Below are positions 11,584-22,828 of a DNA stretch of 64,000 bases, piece by piece. Numbering within the stretch: position 1 is the first letter of the stretch; every line of letters starts with the position of its first letter. Position numbers and translations under genes: made by a program. The notes beneath the pieces are model-generated. The model was given only the letters and a program-made list of their open reading frames with translations. It had not been told where the DNA came from and did no database searches. Source of the DNA: Arachis hypogaea. Taxonomy: Eukaryota; Streptophyta; Magnoliopsida; Fabales; Fabaceae. The stretch is from NCBI RefSeq assembly GCF_003086295.3, contig NC_092038.1, positions 101,339,837 through 101,403,836 of the forward strand. The letters are read 5' to 3'.

Positions 11584-13113
11584 TGATGAGCGGATATTTT
11601 ATACGCTTTTTGGGGGTAATTTCATGTAGATTTTAGTATGTTTTAATTAGTTTTTAGTAAAATATTATTCGTTTTTAGGCAAAAATCATATTTCTAGACT
11701 TTACTATGAGTTTGTGTGTTTTTCTGTGATTTCAGGTATTTTCTGGCTGAAATTGAGGGAGTTGAGCAAAAATCTGAGTTAGGCTGAAAAAGGACTGCTG
11801 ATGCTGTTGGATCCTGACCTTCTTGCACTCAGAATGGAATTTTTGGAGCTACAGAAGTCCAATTGGTGCGCTCTCAACGGCGTTGGAAAGTAGACATCCA
11901 GGGCTTTCCAGCAATATATAATAGTCTATACTTTGCACGAAGATAGACGATGTAACTTAGCGTTGAACGCCAAGTACATGCTGCTGTCTGGAGTTAAACG
12001 CCAGAAAAACGTCATGATCCGAAGTTGAACGCCCAAAACACGTTATAACGTGGAGTTCAACTCCAAGAAAGGCCTCAACTCGTGGATAGCTTTAGTCTCA
12101 GCCCCAGCACACACCAAGTGGGCCCCAGAAGTGGATTTCTGCACCAATTATCTTAGTTTACTCATATTCTGTAAACCTAGGATTACTAGTTTACTATTTA
12201 AACAACTTTTAGAGATTTATCTTGTACCTCATGACATTTTTAGATCTGAATTTTATACACTTTGACGGCATGAGTCTCTAAACTCCATTGTTGGGGGTGA
12301 GGAGCTCTGCAGCGTCTCGATGAATTAATGCAATTGTTTCTATTTCACTCAAACGTGTGTGTGTTCCAATCTAAGATGTTTATTTGCACTTAATTGTGAA
12401 GGAGGTGATGATCCGTGACACTCATCACCTTCCTCAACCCATGAACATGTGCTTGACAAATACCTCCGTTCTATATCAGAATGAATAAGCATCTCTTAGC
12501 TTCCTTAATCAGAATCTTCGTGGTATAAGCTAGAACTGATGGCGGCCATTCTTGAGGATCCGGAAAGTCTAAACCTTGTCTGTGGTATTCCGAGTAGGAT
12601 TCAAGGATTGAATGGCTGTGACGAGCTTCAAACTCGTGATTGCTGGGCGTGATGACAAACGCAAAAGGATCAATGGATCCTATTCCAACATGATCGAGAA
12701 CCGACAGCTGATTAGCCGTGCTGTGACAGAGCATCTGGAACATTTTCACCGAGAGGATGGGAAATAGCCACTGACAATGGTGACACCCTACATACAGCTT
12801 ACCGTAGACGGGCTTTACAAACAATTGAGTTGAATATTACATTGCAGAAATTCAGAAGACAAAGCATCTCCAAAACCCCAACATATTCCCCATTACTGCA
12901 CAACAAGTAACGATTTTATTCTCTTTTATTTTTTTTAATCTAATAATTCCAATTGATAATTTTGATTGACATCCTGACTAAGAATAATAAAATAAACATA
13001 GTTTGCTTCAAACCAATAATCTCCGTGGGATCGACCCTTACTCACGTAAGGTATTACTTGGACGACCCAGTGCACTTGCTGGTTAGTTGTACGGATTACA
13101 AATTCGTGCACCA
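11584..13113 (+). mobile_element. Solo LTR D, A/E3 family, 1530 bp
   Basis: Runs TGATGAGCGG to TTCGTGCACCA on + and is flanked by GCGTG (11579-11583 and 13114-13118). Its length equals that of the E3 LTRs. It carries four 31-bp-spaced palindromes (11959-12064) and a TATA-like TATTTAAA at 12195-12202. No internal sequence is present. Confidence 0.88.
11959..12064 (+). promoter_or_regulatory. 31-bp-spaced palindrome row in LTR D
   Basis: Four copies of a 13-bp odd palindrome start at 11959, 11990, 12021 and 12052: AGCGTTGAACGCC, GGAGTTAAACGCC, GAAGTTGAACGCC and GGAGTTCAACTCC. Spacing is exactly 31 bp each time. The last copy ends 130 bp before the TATA-like box. Confidence 0.8.
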
Positions 13114-13479
13114 GCGTGGGCGTCCATGGCTAATTCTGCGATGTGCGCGCGAGCGCCTTGTACGCGTACGCGTGCTTGGCCGAGATCAATTCTTTGGCTT
13201 TTTGTGCTTTTCTCCACTTGCATGCTTCCTTCCTTGCTTCCTTTGATCCATGCCTAGCCTAATTCACCCTGAGATTACTAGCAAACACATCAAGGCATCT
13301 TATGGAATCAAGGATGAATTAAAATTATCAAATTAAAGGCTTAAAAGCATGTTTTTACACTTAAGCACAAATACGGGAGAGATTACAAAACCATGTCAAT
13401 TGATAGGCTAAATGCGAGAAAATGTTATCAAAATACTCTAAATTCAATACAAGATAAACTCTAAAAATGGGGTTTATCA

Positions 13480-13494
13480 ACCTCCCCACACTTA
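13480..13494 (-). other. Polypurine tract of element B
   Basis: The minus strand reads TAAGTGTGGGGAGGT immediately before the 3' LTR (TGATAAACCCC). This is a standard position and composition for plus-strand priming. Confidence 0.8.
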
Positions 13495-15244
13495 AGCCTT
13501 AGCATGTCCTCATGCTAAAATAAGAAGGAACTAAGGGTATGACATTTATTAAATGCAACTAAGCTATATGAACTTATCTAAATGCAACTACCTAAAGCAA
13601 TTGGAAATGCTTAGTTCAAACAAATCAATTCCCAAGAGACATGCATAAGCACAAGAGCTAGGGCAATAGGAATTAAGTCCCAACCACAATTGTATTGAAT
13701 TATCAAAAAGAGTTCAAACTTGCAAGAATATAGATAATATGGGTGAATACATGTAATTGAACTTTTGAACCCTCACCAGATGTGTATGCGCTCTATTCAC
13801 TTAAGTGTTTAAGGGTTAATTCACTCAATTCTCTTCTAATCATGCTTTCCAAAATTTGATTCTCTTCTAACAATCAACACTTATTCAATGCATGCATACA
13901 TCCATCATGAGGTCTTTCATTTAGGTTGAAATGGGGTTAGGGTCAAGGTAGGTTCATTTATGGTTAAGTGGACTAGAGTTTGGATCTTGGATTAGTATAG
14001 ACTTTCCCACCTAACCTATATAATGACCTATACAAATTCAAACTACTCTACTAACCATTCTTCACTTTTTCTTACATACTCATGCATTCTTATTTAATTC
14101 ATAACACTTATGCATTGATTACTTTTTGTTGAACTTCACCTTGGGGCATTTTGTCCCCTTTTTATTATTTTTCTTCTTTTCTTTCTTTTTTCTTTTCTTT
14201 TTTTCTTTTCTATTCTTTTGTTTTTCTCATTTCCAATCTTATTTCTTTTTCTTTTCACTATACACAAGAACATCAATGCATAAGGTCTATACATTTAATC
14301 AATACATGAGTATGTACCCAATTCCTAAACATGAAAGTGCACTACCCTTTTTATCCCATCCAATGTTCCCAAGCCTCACCAACTTTGAATAATAAACACT
14401 CTCACTAGCCTAGGCTAATCAAAGATCCAAACAAGGGACTTTTCATTGGTTTTCCGCCTTGGGCTTGTAATGTGCTAAATTGAGAATAAGTTGGTTAAGC
14501 GTAGGCTCAAAATTGGCTAACAATGGAGAGTAAAAGGTTGGCTATTTGGGTAAGTGGGCTAATGAAATAATGGCCTCAATCATACAAATGTATGAATACA
14601 AGAAATAAATGGACATATAGAATCAAACAAATCAAGGATCACAATCATAGATAGAGAACAATTTCACACAAGAATGGAAAATAAGTGGTTATAAAATGTA
14701 ACCACATCAATAGGTTCAAGTCTCACAAGCTTGTGTTCTTAATTCAATACATGCTTCACAAAGTGTGAATTCAAGCAAGTTTCACCAAAAATTTTCTTCA
14801 ATCAATTGGGTTAGTGCCCTATGCCCTATAATTAAAATTCTTGGAAAATCTCAATATTTAACTAAGCATTGTTGTGATTGAAAAATTCAAAAATTTTCCC
14901 TAGTTTACCCTTTTCTTTTTCACTTAAAACCAATTTCTTATACAAAAAGGGTGACTAAGTTTTTGCAATTCAAAATAAGATTTCTAATCACAACCACAAA
15001 CTAAAAAGAAAGATATGCAAAAATTGTATAAAGACAAATCCAACTAAAAGTATGGAATCTATCATCCAAACATCTAAAAATATCCAAAAGCATCAAAATA
15101 TCTAAAATCCAAAATAAGCAGTAAAAGTATCCAAAGTAAACTAAAAATGCATCAAAATATATACAAAAGATATGCAAAATGAGATAACTAGAAAAGTGCT
15201 ACCGGTGACCTCCCCACACTTAAGATCAAGTATCGTCCTTGATG
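13495..15244 (-). other. 3' untranslated internal region of element B
   Basis: About 1.75 kb between ORF3 and the polypurine tract. It is AT-rich, with a C/T-rich run at about 14160-14260, and no ORF is supported. Short repeats of CCCCACACTTAAG type occur at both ends (13485 and 15213). Confidence 0.6.
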
Positions 15245-16597
15245 CTAAACTGGAGGATCAGTGGAAGGCACAACGGTAGGTGCTGAATCTGTCTGAGGCT
15301 GTGGAACTGGCTCCGCATGAGTCTGTGGTGTCTTTGTGGTGTCCAGAGCAACTGGAGGTGCATCCTGCTGAGTCGGCACCTCCGCATCCTCCTCCTGATG
15401 ATCCTGCTCATCGGAGGCCGGAGAGTCTGGAAGCGGGGGTAACTCAGCACCCAGAGAAATGAGCGCCTGGTCCATCCGATCCAGTCAGCGTCTGACATGG
15501 CGCCTCTCGCGCTCTAAGAACCGGAACAGGCGCTGGACCAGTAAGTAGGTGGGCTCAAGTGCTGCAGAAAGAACTGTCGATGAAGAGGGAGCTGCTGCTG
15601 TAGAGGAAGATGGGGCTGTTGTAGGGGCTGATGGTCCAGCTTTCCCCACTACTGCTCTAGCCTTGGAACGGCGTCTGGCTGGGGGCTTCTCGTGCACCCA
15701 ACCACCCCAAGGAATAGTAACCTCCCTGTCATCTGCATCAGGGGGTGGTGGTATCACATCATCGTCTAGCCATGTGACCTCAGCTAGGGCCGCCATACTC
15801 GTGACCAAAGTAGGAAATGGAAGTAGGCCACGAATATGTGCCCGCCACATACACTGTCGGATAAGTCGAGGAAAAGAGACATCCTTCCCCTCCATAACAC
15901 ACCCAATCAGCAGAAGCATCTCCATAGGGATCTCAGAGAAGTGAGTGGTAGGCAAGACATAGTGGGCAAAGATCATCTGCCAAGTCTTGGCCTCTCTAGT
16001 CAAGTGAGCAAATAGCATTCCCTTAGACTTGGTATTGTTGGCATCCATAACCCATGTAGCATCCGGTAAACCGATCACACGCCTAAGCGCCTCATAATCA
16101 AAATTCATGCTATGTATGGCCAACTCGGCCTGCTGATGGGCACACATGTCATCAGTAATGTGCCGACACTGTAATGCCTCCTCTATAGCAGTCTCAGTAA
16201 TCACAACCTCTCTACCCCTCAACTGAACCGAATCCAAAGTAGGGCGGAAGAAGTTGCAATAGAATTCCTTCACCCAAGAGATGTTAATATCCCCCAAATC
16301 TCTGTCAACAAAATGGATACCCAACTCAAGGATCCGACTAGTAATGGACCGGCGGACATCATTGGGTAGAAGCAATTTCTTCTCAGTATTCAGCTTCGTT
16401 GTGCGATATTTGGAAAATCGAAGCTCACAGTAGAGATTGGGGAACTTTGTTGGGTCAGTAGAAGGTAATGACTGATTTTTCTTTTCTTCGTTATTCAAAG
16501 GATTCTTAGCATAATTCTTGTAAATGGAGGGAAGAGAGGGGGCAGAATGTTTTCTCTTCTTGGAAGAGGTGGCTATAGCCTTTCCTTTATCCGACAT
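15245..16597 (-). pseudogene. Element B ORF3: putative plant transposon-domain protein, one internal stop
   Basis: The frame opens MSDKGKAIATSSKKRKHS and runs to 15245 (about 450 codons) with one in-frame TGA at 15485-15487. The N-terminal basic stretch resembles a nuclear signal. The middle (SRILELGIHFVDRDLGDINI, WVKEFYCNFF, the ATWVMDANN region, MLLLIGCVMEGKDVSFPRLI) matches, as I recall it, the family named putative plant transposon protein domain, common in legume retroelements in the env-like position. The C-terminus is Pro/Ser/Thr/Ala- then Asp/Glu/Pro-rich, probably disordered. The counterpart in E3 is at 27242-28354. Its function is unknown. It is not an envelope by sequence: no signal peptide or credible membrane anchor was seen. 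Confidence 0.75.
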
Positions 16598-17784
16598 CCT
16601 GAAAGAGAAATATAATGGAATATAAGCAATAAAGCATGTAGCACAAAGCAAAGAAAGCATATTCAAGATGTAGAATGGATGACAAGCTAATGACCACAAT
16701 TTCATAAGGAATAAGCATGTTCATCATCAATGCTCAAAGAATGGTTAAAAGAGTTAAAATGCAGGTTGGGAAGGAAAGGGGGCAGTGAGTTAGAGAGGAA
16801 AAAAAATGGGGTTAAAAATTAGGAGCATGATGAGAGATGAATATTTCAAGAATACAAATCATGGCACAACATATCATGCAAATCCCGGAAGTCGAAAATA
16901 ACGAAAGGTAGCCCAAATTCATGATAGAGAGCAGAATGAAATTGAATTTCTCAAAAATTGGGCAGCATTTTGGCTTAAAATTTGACGTTCCCAGGTTGCA
17001 AAATGGCACAACAATCATGATTACAATATCAATTAATCTCAGCAGCAAAAAGATAGCATACAGGCAACACAGAACGCACACAGAGCAACTCAAATGTGGC
17101 ACTTATCAAACAAATGAACAAGCAGAAAATAAACACAAACGGAGCACTTATCAGGCCTAGAATCCTCTATCCAGCCCTAGCTACCTAACAGCAGATATTT
17201 CTAACTAATCCTAACATGCAACATTTGAATTCAAACTAACTAATAGACAATTATAGTAACTAACAGAAATGAACAATAAAAAGGAAAAACAGAAAAATAG
17301 AAATTAAGTAGGAACCTGGGAGCTGGGAGGAACTGGGACTGGAAAGGGAAATTGGGATTGACCGGAATGGGTGGGGGAGGTAGAAGTCTGCACCGCCGTG
17401 GACGGTGGCCGGGAAGATGGATGGCTGCAGTGGTTTAGGTTTGGCCGAGAGGAAGATGGGAGAGTGAGTGGATGAGAGAGAGAGAACGAAGTGAATGGAT
17501 GAGAGAGAGAGGGTTGATGGTGAACGATGGCGGCCGCGGTGATGGCAGCGACGGCGGTTGCTGCGGCGGCTGAGGGGAACTGGATGGGTGAGAGGGAGGG
17601 AGAGAAAGAGAGGTTGGGCGGTGATGAGAGAGGAAGAGAGGATGGCTGTCCGGTGGTGGCTGCCGGCGGAGCAACAGCGGCGGCTGAGGTGGGAAGAAGA
17701 AGAAGGAAATGGTGTGAAGGGAGGGGATAGTGCGTGACTGCGCAGCGCTCATCGCGTGCTAGGGTTATCTCGTTTTTTTGAATC
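16598..17784 (-). other. Spacer between ORF3 and GC-rich array of element B
   Basis: AT-rich to about 17290. It is followed by a G/GA-rich block (about 17310-17730) whose long open frames on both strands are low-complexity (Pro/Ser-rich or Gly/Glu-rich) and not taken as genes. Confidence 0.5.
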
Positions 17785-18302
17785 GGCGCGAGCGCGCACC
17801 TTGCGCGTTCGCGTGCATTGAGGAAAACGGAGATCCACGCATGAGCGTGCAGTGCACTCTAGCATGGGTTGGCAATTTATGCAAGGGCGCGTGCGCGTAC
17901 AATGCGCGCACGCGTACATGGGGTTGGGTCTGAGGCTTAGAGTGGGCTTGACGCATGCTCAACTCTCGGGGCGAAGCCTAGAGTGGCGGCAGCATGTAAG
18001 GGACGCGCGCGCGGCAAGTGCGCGTCCGCGTACGTTGGTAATCTATGATAAGGCGCGCTAGCGCGATGCGTGCGCTCGCGTCTGTTCCTCTCTGGGCATA
18101 TGGGCGCGCACGCGGCAAGTGCGTGTCCGCGCAAATTGAGTTGGGCTGGGGGCTTGAAGTTGGCCCAAATCCCGCACAACACTTTGGGGCTTGGCTCAAA
18201 ATTTTGCAGCAGCAGATCGACGCGGACGTGTCAGGGGCGCGTCCGCGTGTACTTCCGTGTTCTCATAATCTACGCGCACGCATGTAGTGCGCGTCAGCGT
18301 GG
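17785..18302 (-). repeat. GC-rich semi-palindromic array in element B
   Basis: About eight imperfect units of roughly 30 bp, rich in CGCG, GCGCGCA and TGCGCGTNCGCGT, start near 17785, 17836, 17886, 18001, 18052, 18103, 18217 and 18271. Most steps are about 51 bp, with two of about 115 bp. Related units occur in B's LTR (21504-21530 and 21552-21582) and in solo LTR C. The array lies 5' of ORF3 in element orientation, the place occupied by the palindrome array in E3. Confidence 0.7.
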
Positions 18303-18574
18303 TTTTTTTTTTATGAAAATGCCTAAAAGCTCTAAATTGCCCAAGGACTCCCCATGGTGCCTACAACTCCTTATTTAGTCAAAATCACACATTTTCTAAA
18401 ATGCAAGTTGGTTTTGAGATTTATTCTATTTCTACTGAGCACAACATACATGTTAATATGCTAGCAACCACTGTACACAAACAAGCTAATTATGAGATGA
18501 AAAACTACCTACAATGGTAACTCGCATCACTTATTAAGCCAAATTAAAAGAGTATGGAAAGAGTTTACCATGGT

Positions 18575-18595
18575 GGGGTGTCTCCCACCTAGCAC
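18575..18595 (-). promoter_or_regulatory. Small GGGAG-loop hairpin after ORF1 of element B
   Basis: In element orientation it reads GTGCTAGGTGGGAGACACCC; GGTG and CACC can pair around GGAGA. It lies just after the ORF1 stop at 18742. The counterpart in E3 is at 29177-29197 after the integrase stop. The function is unknown and the role is inferred from position and likeness. Confidence 0.5.
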
Positions 18596-18741
18596 TTTTA
18601 GTTTAAGTCCTTAAGTTGGACATTTAGTGGAGTCCTTGCTAGGGTGGCTTATGCTTGAACTCTTCTTCGAATCCCCACCAGTGTTTGCTCTTCCAATAGC
18701 CTCTGGGATCCCAATTTAAGCATACAAGGCCATCAAGGGGC

Positions 18742-20307
18742 CTAAGCAAGTAACAGGTCCCCAAGTTGATAGTGCTCTATGTATGTTCCGGGGTCCCATA
18801 CTTTATTTGTCAACCCCTTTTCTTCTTGATCTTCATGCTTCCAATAGGGTGACAAACTTTTTGAATTCTCCTTGTAACTCATACTCATCATCCTAATTCC
18901 ATTGAATTTGGCTTCACTCCACTTTTGAAACTCAAAGTTTGATCTTCCATCCTTTATGCACCTTGATTCAAATTGTCCACCAACATCTAATCCGTTCTTA
19001 CTCTCTAGCCCACAAAGAGTTCTAAGTTGACCGTCCGTTTCTAACAACGCATATTGATATGGGCCAAGAAAATTAAAGGATGAGATGATTACCCACTCAA
19101 TTTGTAATTGGGACGGCGACTTAGCAAGGAAGATGTCTAATGGTCTTGACATTGTAGGTTCCACTTTCTTTGGCTCCTCCATGATGATTTCCATCTTTTG
19201 AAAACTTTCTTTAAATTCTTCTTGTTTGCAAACTTCCTCCAAACCTTTATCATTGATCAAGTCATGTGTTGGAGGTTGCGCAACCTCCTCGACATCGGTT
19301 TCACATTCGATGGGGGAAGCTTCAACAAGATCACCATTGTCACTTCATGTAGAGTTATTTTCGTCGATGGAACTTCCTTCTTGTTTAACCTCCTCTAGGT
19401 CTTCTTCCACTTCTTTATCTTCAACAATCTTCATTTCCTTCGCTTGTTGCAACACACACTCCATTTTCTTGTGCTCAACTTGAGACTCTAAAGTCTCCCT
19501 CATACCTCCCTCTTTGGTTGCTTTTTCACAATCATCCGTGAACTCATTTCACTTGTGATATGAATCCCAAGAATCCATCTTTTGACGGATGGTTGCTTGA
19601 AGTCGATCCATTTCTTCCTTGAAACGATCCCTTAATTCTTGTTCCGCTTTACTAACATAAGTAGGATCATATTGCTCTTGGATTAATGGACATTGATATG
19701 GTTCCATGGAGGTTTGTGGCGGAGAGGGAAAATCATGATATAGTTGGAAAGGAGGTTCATCAACGCTTTGAGGTGGGAAGTTATTTTGGTTATTGGTAGA
19801 GGGTGGAATTATACGGGACGTAAATTCTTGGAGGGTAGAGGTGAAACAAGTGAGTGCGGTTTGGAGCTCTTCTTGCTCTTGAAGAATGATACCAAGTGTA
19901 TCATCCATGGGAACTTGGTGTGGAGGGTAAAGATGTTGGAGTGGTGGTGATTCAAGGGTTACTTGTTCATAATGGTCACAAGAGTATGCATAGGGAGAAT
20001 ATAGACTTGGATCATATGTAGGCAATTGGTGGAAATAAGGTGTGGGTTGAGAATATGGTGTATAGAATGATGGTGGTTGAGTGGTATAACCATGATAAGA
20101 ATCATCATATCCATAGGAATGATATGCATTATAGGAAGGACTACCATCATAGTAACTTAAAGGGGAAGGTTGCCATGATGATTGCTCATATGGATATGGC
20201 TCTCTTCCTAAGAATTCATCTCTTCCATAATGTGAGCCATCATTCAAGTTTTCATCGCCTACAACATAGTCATAGTCATATCCAAAACCACAAGGATGAG
20301 AATTCAT
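18742..20307 (-). pseudogene. Element B ORF1: Tyr-rich low-complexity protein, two internal stops
   Basis: One frame opens MNSHPCGFGYDYDYVVGDEN at 20307 and runs to 18742 (about 521 codons), with in-frame TGA codons at 19549-19551 and near 19346. Residues about 1-130 are strikingly rich in Tyr, Ser, Pro, Gly and His (YDGSPSYNAYHSYGYDD, FYTPYSQPTPYFHQLPTYD), a prion-like composition. A coiled-coil-prone Glu/Gln/Lys region follows, then a C-terminal part with IEWVIISSFNFLGPYQYALL and WDPGTYIEHYQLG. No retroviral domain was recognised. It occupies the gag position, so a structural role in particle formation is possible but unproven. Confidence 0.65.
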
Positions 20308-20433
20308 AGTGGCAAATAGGAACAAAACTAATAGAGATCTAAAACTAATGAAAACTAACAAACAAACAAAAGACAAACATATTCACAATATTCACATATT
20401 TACATTAACCAAAAACCTGGCACTCATGTGTAT

Positions 20434-20451
20434 TCCCCGGCAACGGCGCCA
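20434..20451 (-). other. Primer-binding site of element B (tRNA-Asp)
   Basis: The + strand reads TCCCCGGCAACGGCGCCA, identical to the 3' end of plant tRNA-Asp as I recall it. A 6-nt spacer (20452-20457) separates it from the 5' LTR. Confidence 0.85.
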
Positions 20452-20457
20452 TTTTGA

Positions 20458-21887
20458 TGATTGAATTTTTGCCGGTATAGAAATTATCAAGTAATCAATC
20501 GTAGTATAGTCTAAACCGACGCAAAATCCATCATCAAACAATTCTACAATCTATAACCGAGAGTATTAGTCCCGAGTCGTTCTTCCCTAGGAATGCTACA
20601 AAGATGCATGTTATTGGTTAAGTGGTCTTTTGTGGCTTGAAGAGTGTAGCATAAAAATGCTAATAAAAGAAAACAACAATCAATCAATATTAAAAACCTT
20701 GGCCAAGGTTGAACATTGGAAGTTCCATCACTATAGCTTCCTTTAATTGTGATAATAAAGGAATGTTGCTTCACTTAGTTAACCCCTAATTATAGAGGAA
20801 AGTCAAGTAAAAGTAACTAACTTGAGTCACAAGTCCTAGTCTTACCCTAGGGAAGTCTAGCTTTAGTGCACTCTAAGTCAATTAGCAATTCTCAATTCTT
20901 AATCAACAATTGACATCCACTATTCAAGTGTCTCCAATGACTCAACCACTAGGCCAAGTGAGGGGATGCTACTCCATATCTAAAGTTGGCATTTTCTCAA
21001 ACAATTAGAGAGCAAGAATGAAAGACATAGTAAAATTGAGAAGAGGTTTAGAATCAAAGTGATTCAACACAAGAGATTAACAAGAATCAACAATGAACAA
21101 CAATGAAAATGAAATCTTCAATGAATTAATAGAATCCAAAACAACAAAGTTAAATCTAAGATCTATGAGAATTGAACAATTACAAACACTAATTGAGATT
21201 AGAGAAGATGATCTACAACATGAACAAAGTAAAATGAGAGTTGCAATAGATCTCACCAAGGAATGGTTGAGAATTGAGAAAATGAAGATGAATCCTAGAG
21301 AGAGGTTGGAGTTTCTCTCTCTACAAATGTAACTAACTAAAAATATCTAAGAAAACTTGTAAAATGAGTCTATGGATGTGAATGTGTGTCAATCCCCTTC
21401 AATCCTTGGCTCTTATATGCATTTTGGCGCCAAAGTTGGTTGCTGAAACCTTCCAAAATCGCCAGGCACGTGTTGCAATAACAGAATCACGTGTGGACTA
21501 CGGCACGTGCGCGCACGGTACGCGTGCGCGTCCCTGGCTAATTCTGCGATGTGCGCGCGAGTGCCTTGTGCGCGTACGCGTGCTTGGCCGAGATCAATTC
21601 TTTGGCTTTTTGTGCTTTTCTCCACTTGCATGCTTCCTTCCTTGCTTCCTTTGATCCATGCCTAGCCTAATTCACCCTGAGATTACTAGCAAACACATCA
21701 AGGCATCTTATGGAATCAAGGATGAATTAAAATTATCAAATTAAAGGCTTAAAAGCACGTTTTTACACTTAAGCACAAATACAGGAGAGATTACAAAACC
21801 ATGTCAATTCATAGGCTAAATGCAAGAAAAGGTTATCAAAATACTCTAAATTCAATACAAGATAAACCCTAAAAATGGGGTTTATCA
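20458..21887 (-). repeat. 5' LTR of element B, 1430 bp, uninterrupted
   Basis: Runs TGATTGAATTTTTG to GGGGTTTATCA on +. It aligns along its full length with the three pieces of the 3' LTR, with about 18 differences counted. The stretch around 21500-21530 is the intact version of the GC-rich site that took solo LTRs C and D in the other copy. Confidence 0.9.
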
Positions 21888-22828
21888 GCGCCCGGTCTAA
21901 GGTAGAACAGAAGTGGTTGTCAGTCACGTGTTTATAGGTGAGAATGATGATGAGTGTCACGGATCATCACATTCATCATGTTGAAGTGCAACGAATATCT
22001 TAGAATAAGAACAAGTGGAATTGAATAGAAAATAGTAGTAATTACATTGAAACTTGAGGTACAGCAGAGCTCCACACCCTTAAGCTATGGTGTGTAGAAA
22101 CTCCACCGTTAAAAATACATAAGTGATGAAGGTTCAGGCATGGCCGAATGGCCAGCCCCCAAAACATGATCACAGGATCAAAAATACAATCCAGGATGTC
22201 TAATATGATCGTAAAAAGTCCTATTTATACTAGACTAGCTACTAGGGTTTACACAAGTAAGTAATTGATGCAGAAATCCACTTCCGGGGCCCACTTGATG
22301 TGTGCTTGGGCTGAGCTTGATTTTTACACGAGCTGAGACTTCTCTTGGAGTTGAACGCCAAGTTGTAACGTGTTTTTGGCGTTCAACTCTGGTTCGTGAC
22401 ATGTATCTGGCGTTTGACTCCAGAATGCAGCATAGAGCTGGCGTTGAGTGCCAGTTTACATCATCAAATCTCGAATAAAGTATGAACTATTATATATTTC
22501 TGGAAAGCTCTGGATGTCTTCTTTCTAAATCCATTGAGAGAGCGCCATTTGGAGTTCATTAGCTCCAGAAAATTCATTTCGAGTGCAGGGAGGTCAGATG
22601 CCAACAGCATCAGCAGTCCTTTGTCAGCCTTTTATCAGAGTTTTGCTCAGGTCCCTCAATTTCAGCCAGAAAATACCTGAAATCACAGAAAAACACACAA
22701 AATCATAGTAAAGTCCAGAAATATGAATTTAGCATAAAAACTAATGAAAATATCCCTAAAAGTAGCTAGATTATACTAAAAACTATCTAAAAACAATGTC
22801 AAAAAGCGTATAAATTATCCGCTCATCA
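21888..22828 (-). repeat. LTR of retroelement A, 5' (U3-side) portion
   Basis: Ends at 22828 with TCCGCTCATCA, the complement of the A-family LTR start. It contains a TATA-like CTATTTATAC (22221-22230) and four palindromes at 22347, 22378, 22409 and 22440. The first bases (GCGCCCGGT) do not continue cleanly from 8955, so a small deletion or rearrangement accompanied the arrival of element B. Confidence 0.75.
22347..22452 (-). promoter_or_regulatory. 31-bp-spaced palindrome row in LTR A
   Basis: Four degenerate copies start at 22347, 22378, 22409 and 22440: GGAGTTGAACGCC, GGCGTTCAACTCT, GGCGTTTGACTCC and GGCGTTGAGTGCC. Spacing is exactly 31 bp. The row lies about 117 bp upstream (element orientation) of the TATA-like box. 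Sequence has drifted, but spacing has not. Confidence 0.8.

Larger units (their letters stand above)
8956..13479 (-). repeat. 3' LTR of element B, interrupted by solo LTRs C and D
   Basis: Begins TGATTGAATTTTGG and ends GGGGTTTATCA on +. Segments 8956-10007, 11567-11583 and 13119-13479 are B's own sequence. Between them lie solo LTR C and solo LTR D, each with its GCGTG duplication. The polypurine tract follows directly at 13480. Confidence 0.9.
8956..21887 (-). mobile_element. Element B: non-autonomous LTR retrotransposon
   Basis: Its 5' LTR is 20458-21887 (1430 bp) and its 3' LTR is 8956-13479. Removing two solo LTRs and their target duplications from the 3' LTR gives 1052+17+361 = 1430 bp, an exact match in length. 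About 18 differences were counted between the LTRs (about 1.3%). On the minus strand the internal region has a tRNA-Asp primer site, a Tyr-rich ORF1, a GGGAG hairpin, a GC-rich array, an ORF3 of the plant-transposon-domain type and a polypurine tract. No protease, reverse transcriptase or integrase is present, so it needed enzymes in trans. The flanks TAAGA (8951-8955) and GCGCC (21888-21892) do not match. Confidence 0.9.
4340..22828 (-). mobile_element. Retroelement A: truncated Athila-like LTR retrotransposon, split by element B
   Basis: On the minus strand it reads: LTR start at 22828 (TGATGAGCGG), LTR to 21888, interruption by element B (21887-8956), LTR remainder 8955-8260, tRNA-Asp primer site, leader, then gag and protease to about 4380. 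The two LTR pieces sum to about 1.64 kb, close to the 1530- and 1778-bp copies elsewhere in the window. Reverse transcriptase, integrase and the 3' LTR are absent, so it is a 3'-deleted relic. DNA to the right of 22828 is MULE-1 transposase, so A inserted into MULE-1. Confidence 0.75.

Noticed and set aside
12471..13246. ORFs of 117 and 97 aa within LTR D
   Set aside because: Inside a solo LTR, with aligned LTR copies not keeping the frames.
15549..15944. 131-aa + strand ORF
   Set aside because: Shadow of element B ORF3 on the opposite strand.
17435..17752. Pro/Ser-rich ORF and its Gly/Ala-rich antisense partner
   Set aside because: Low-complexity G/GA-rich DNA keeps several frames open; no sign of coding selection.
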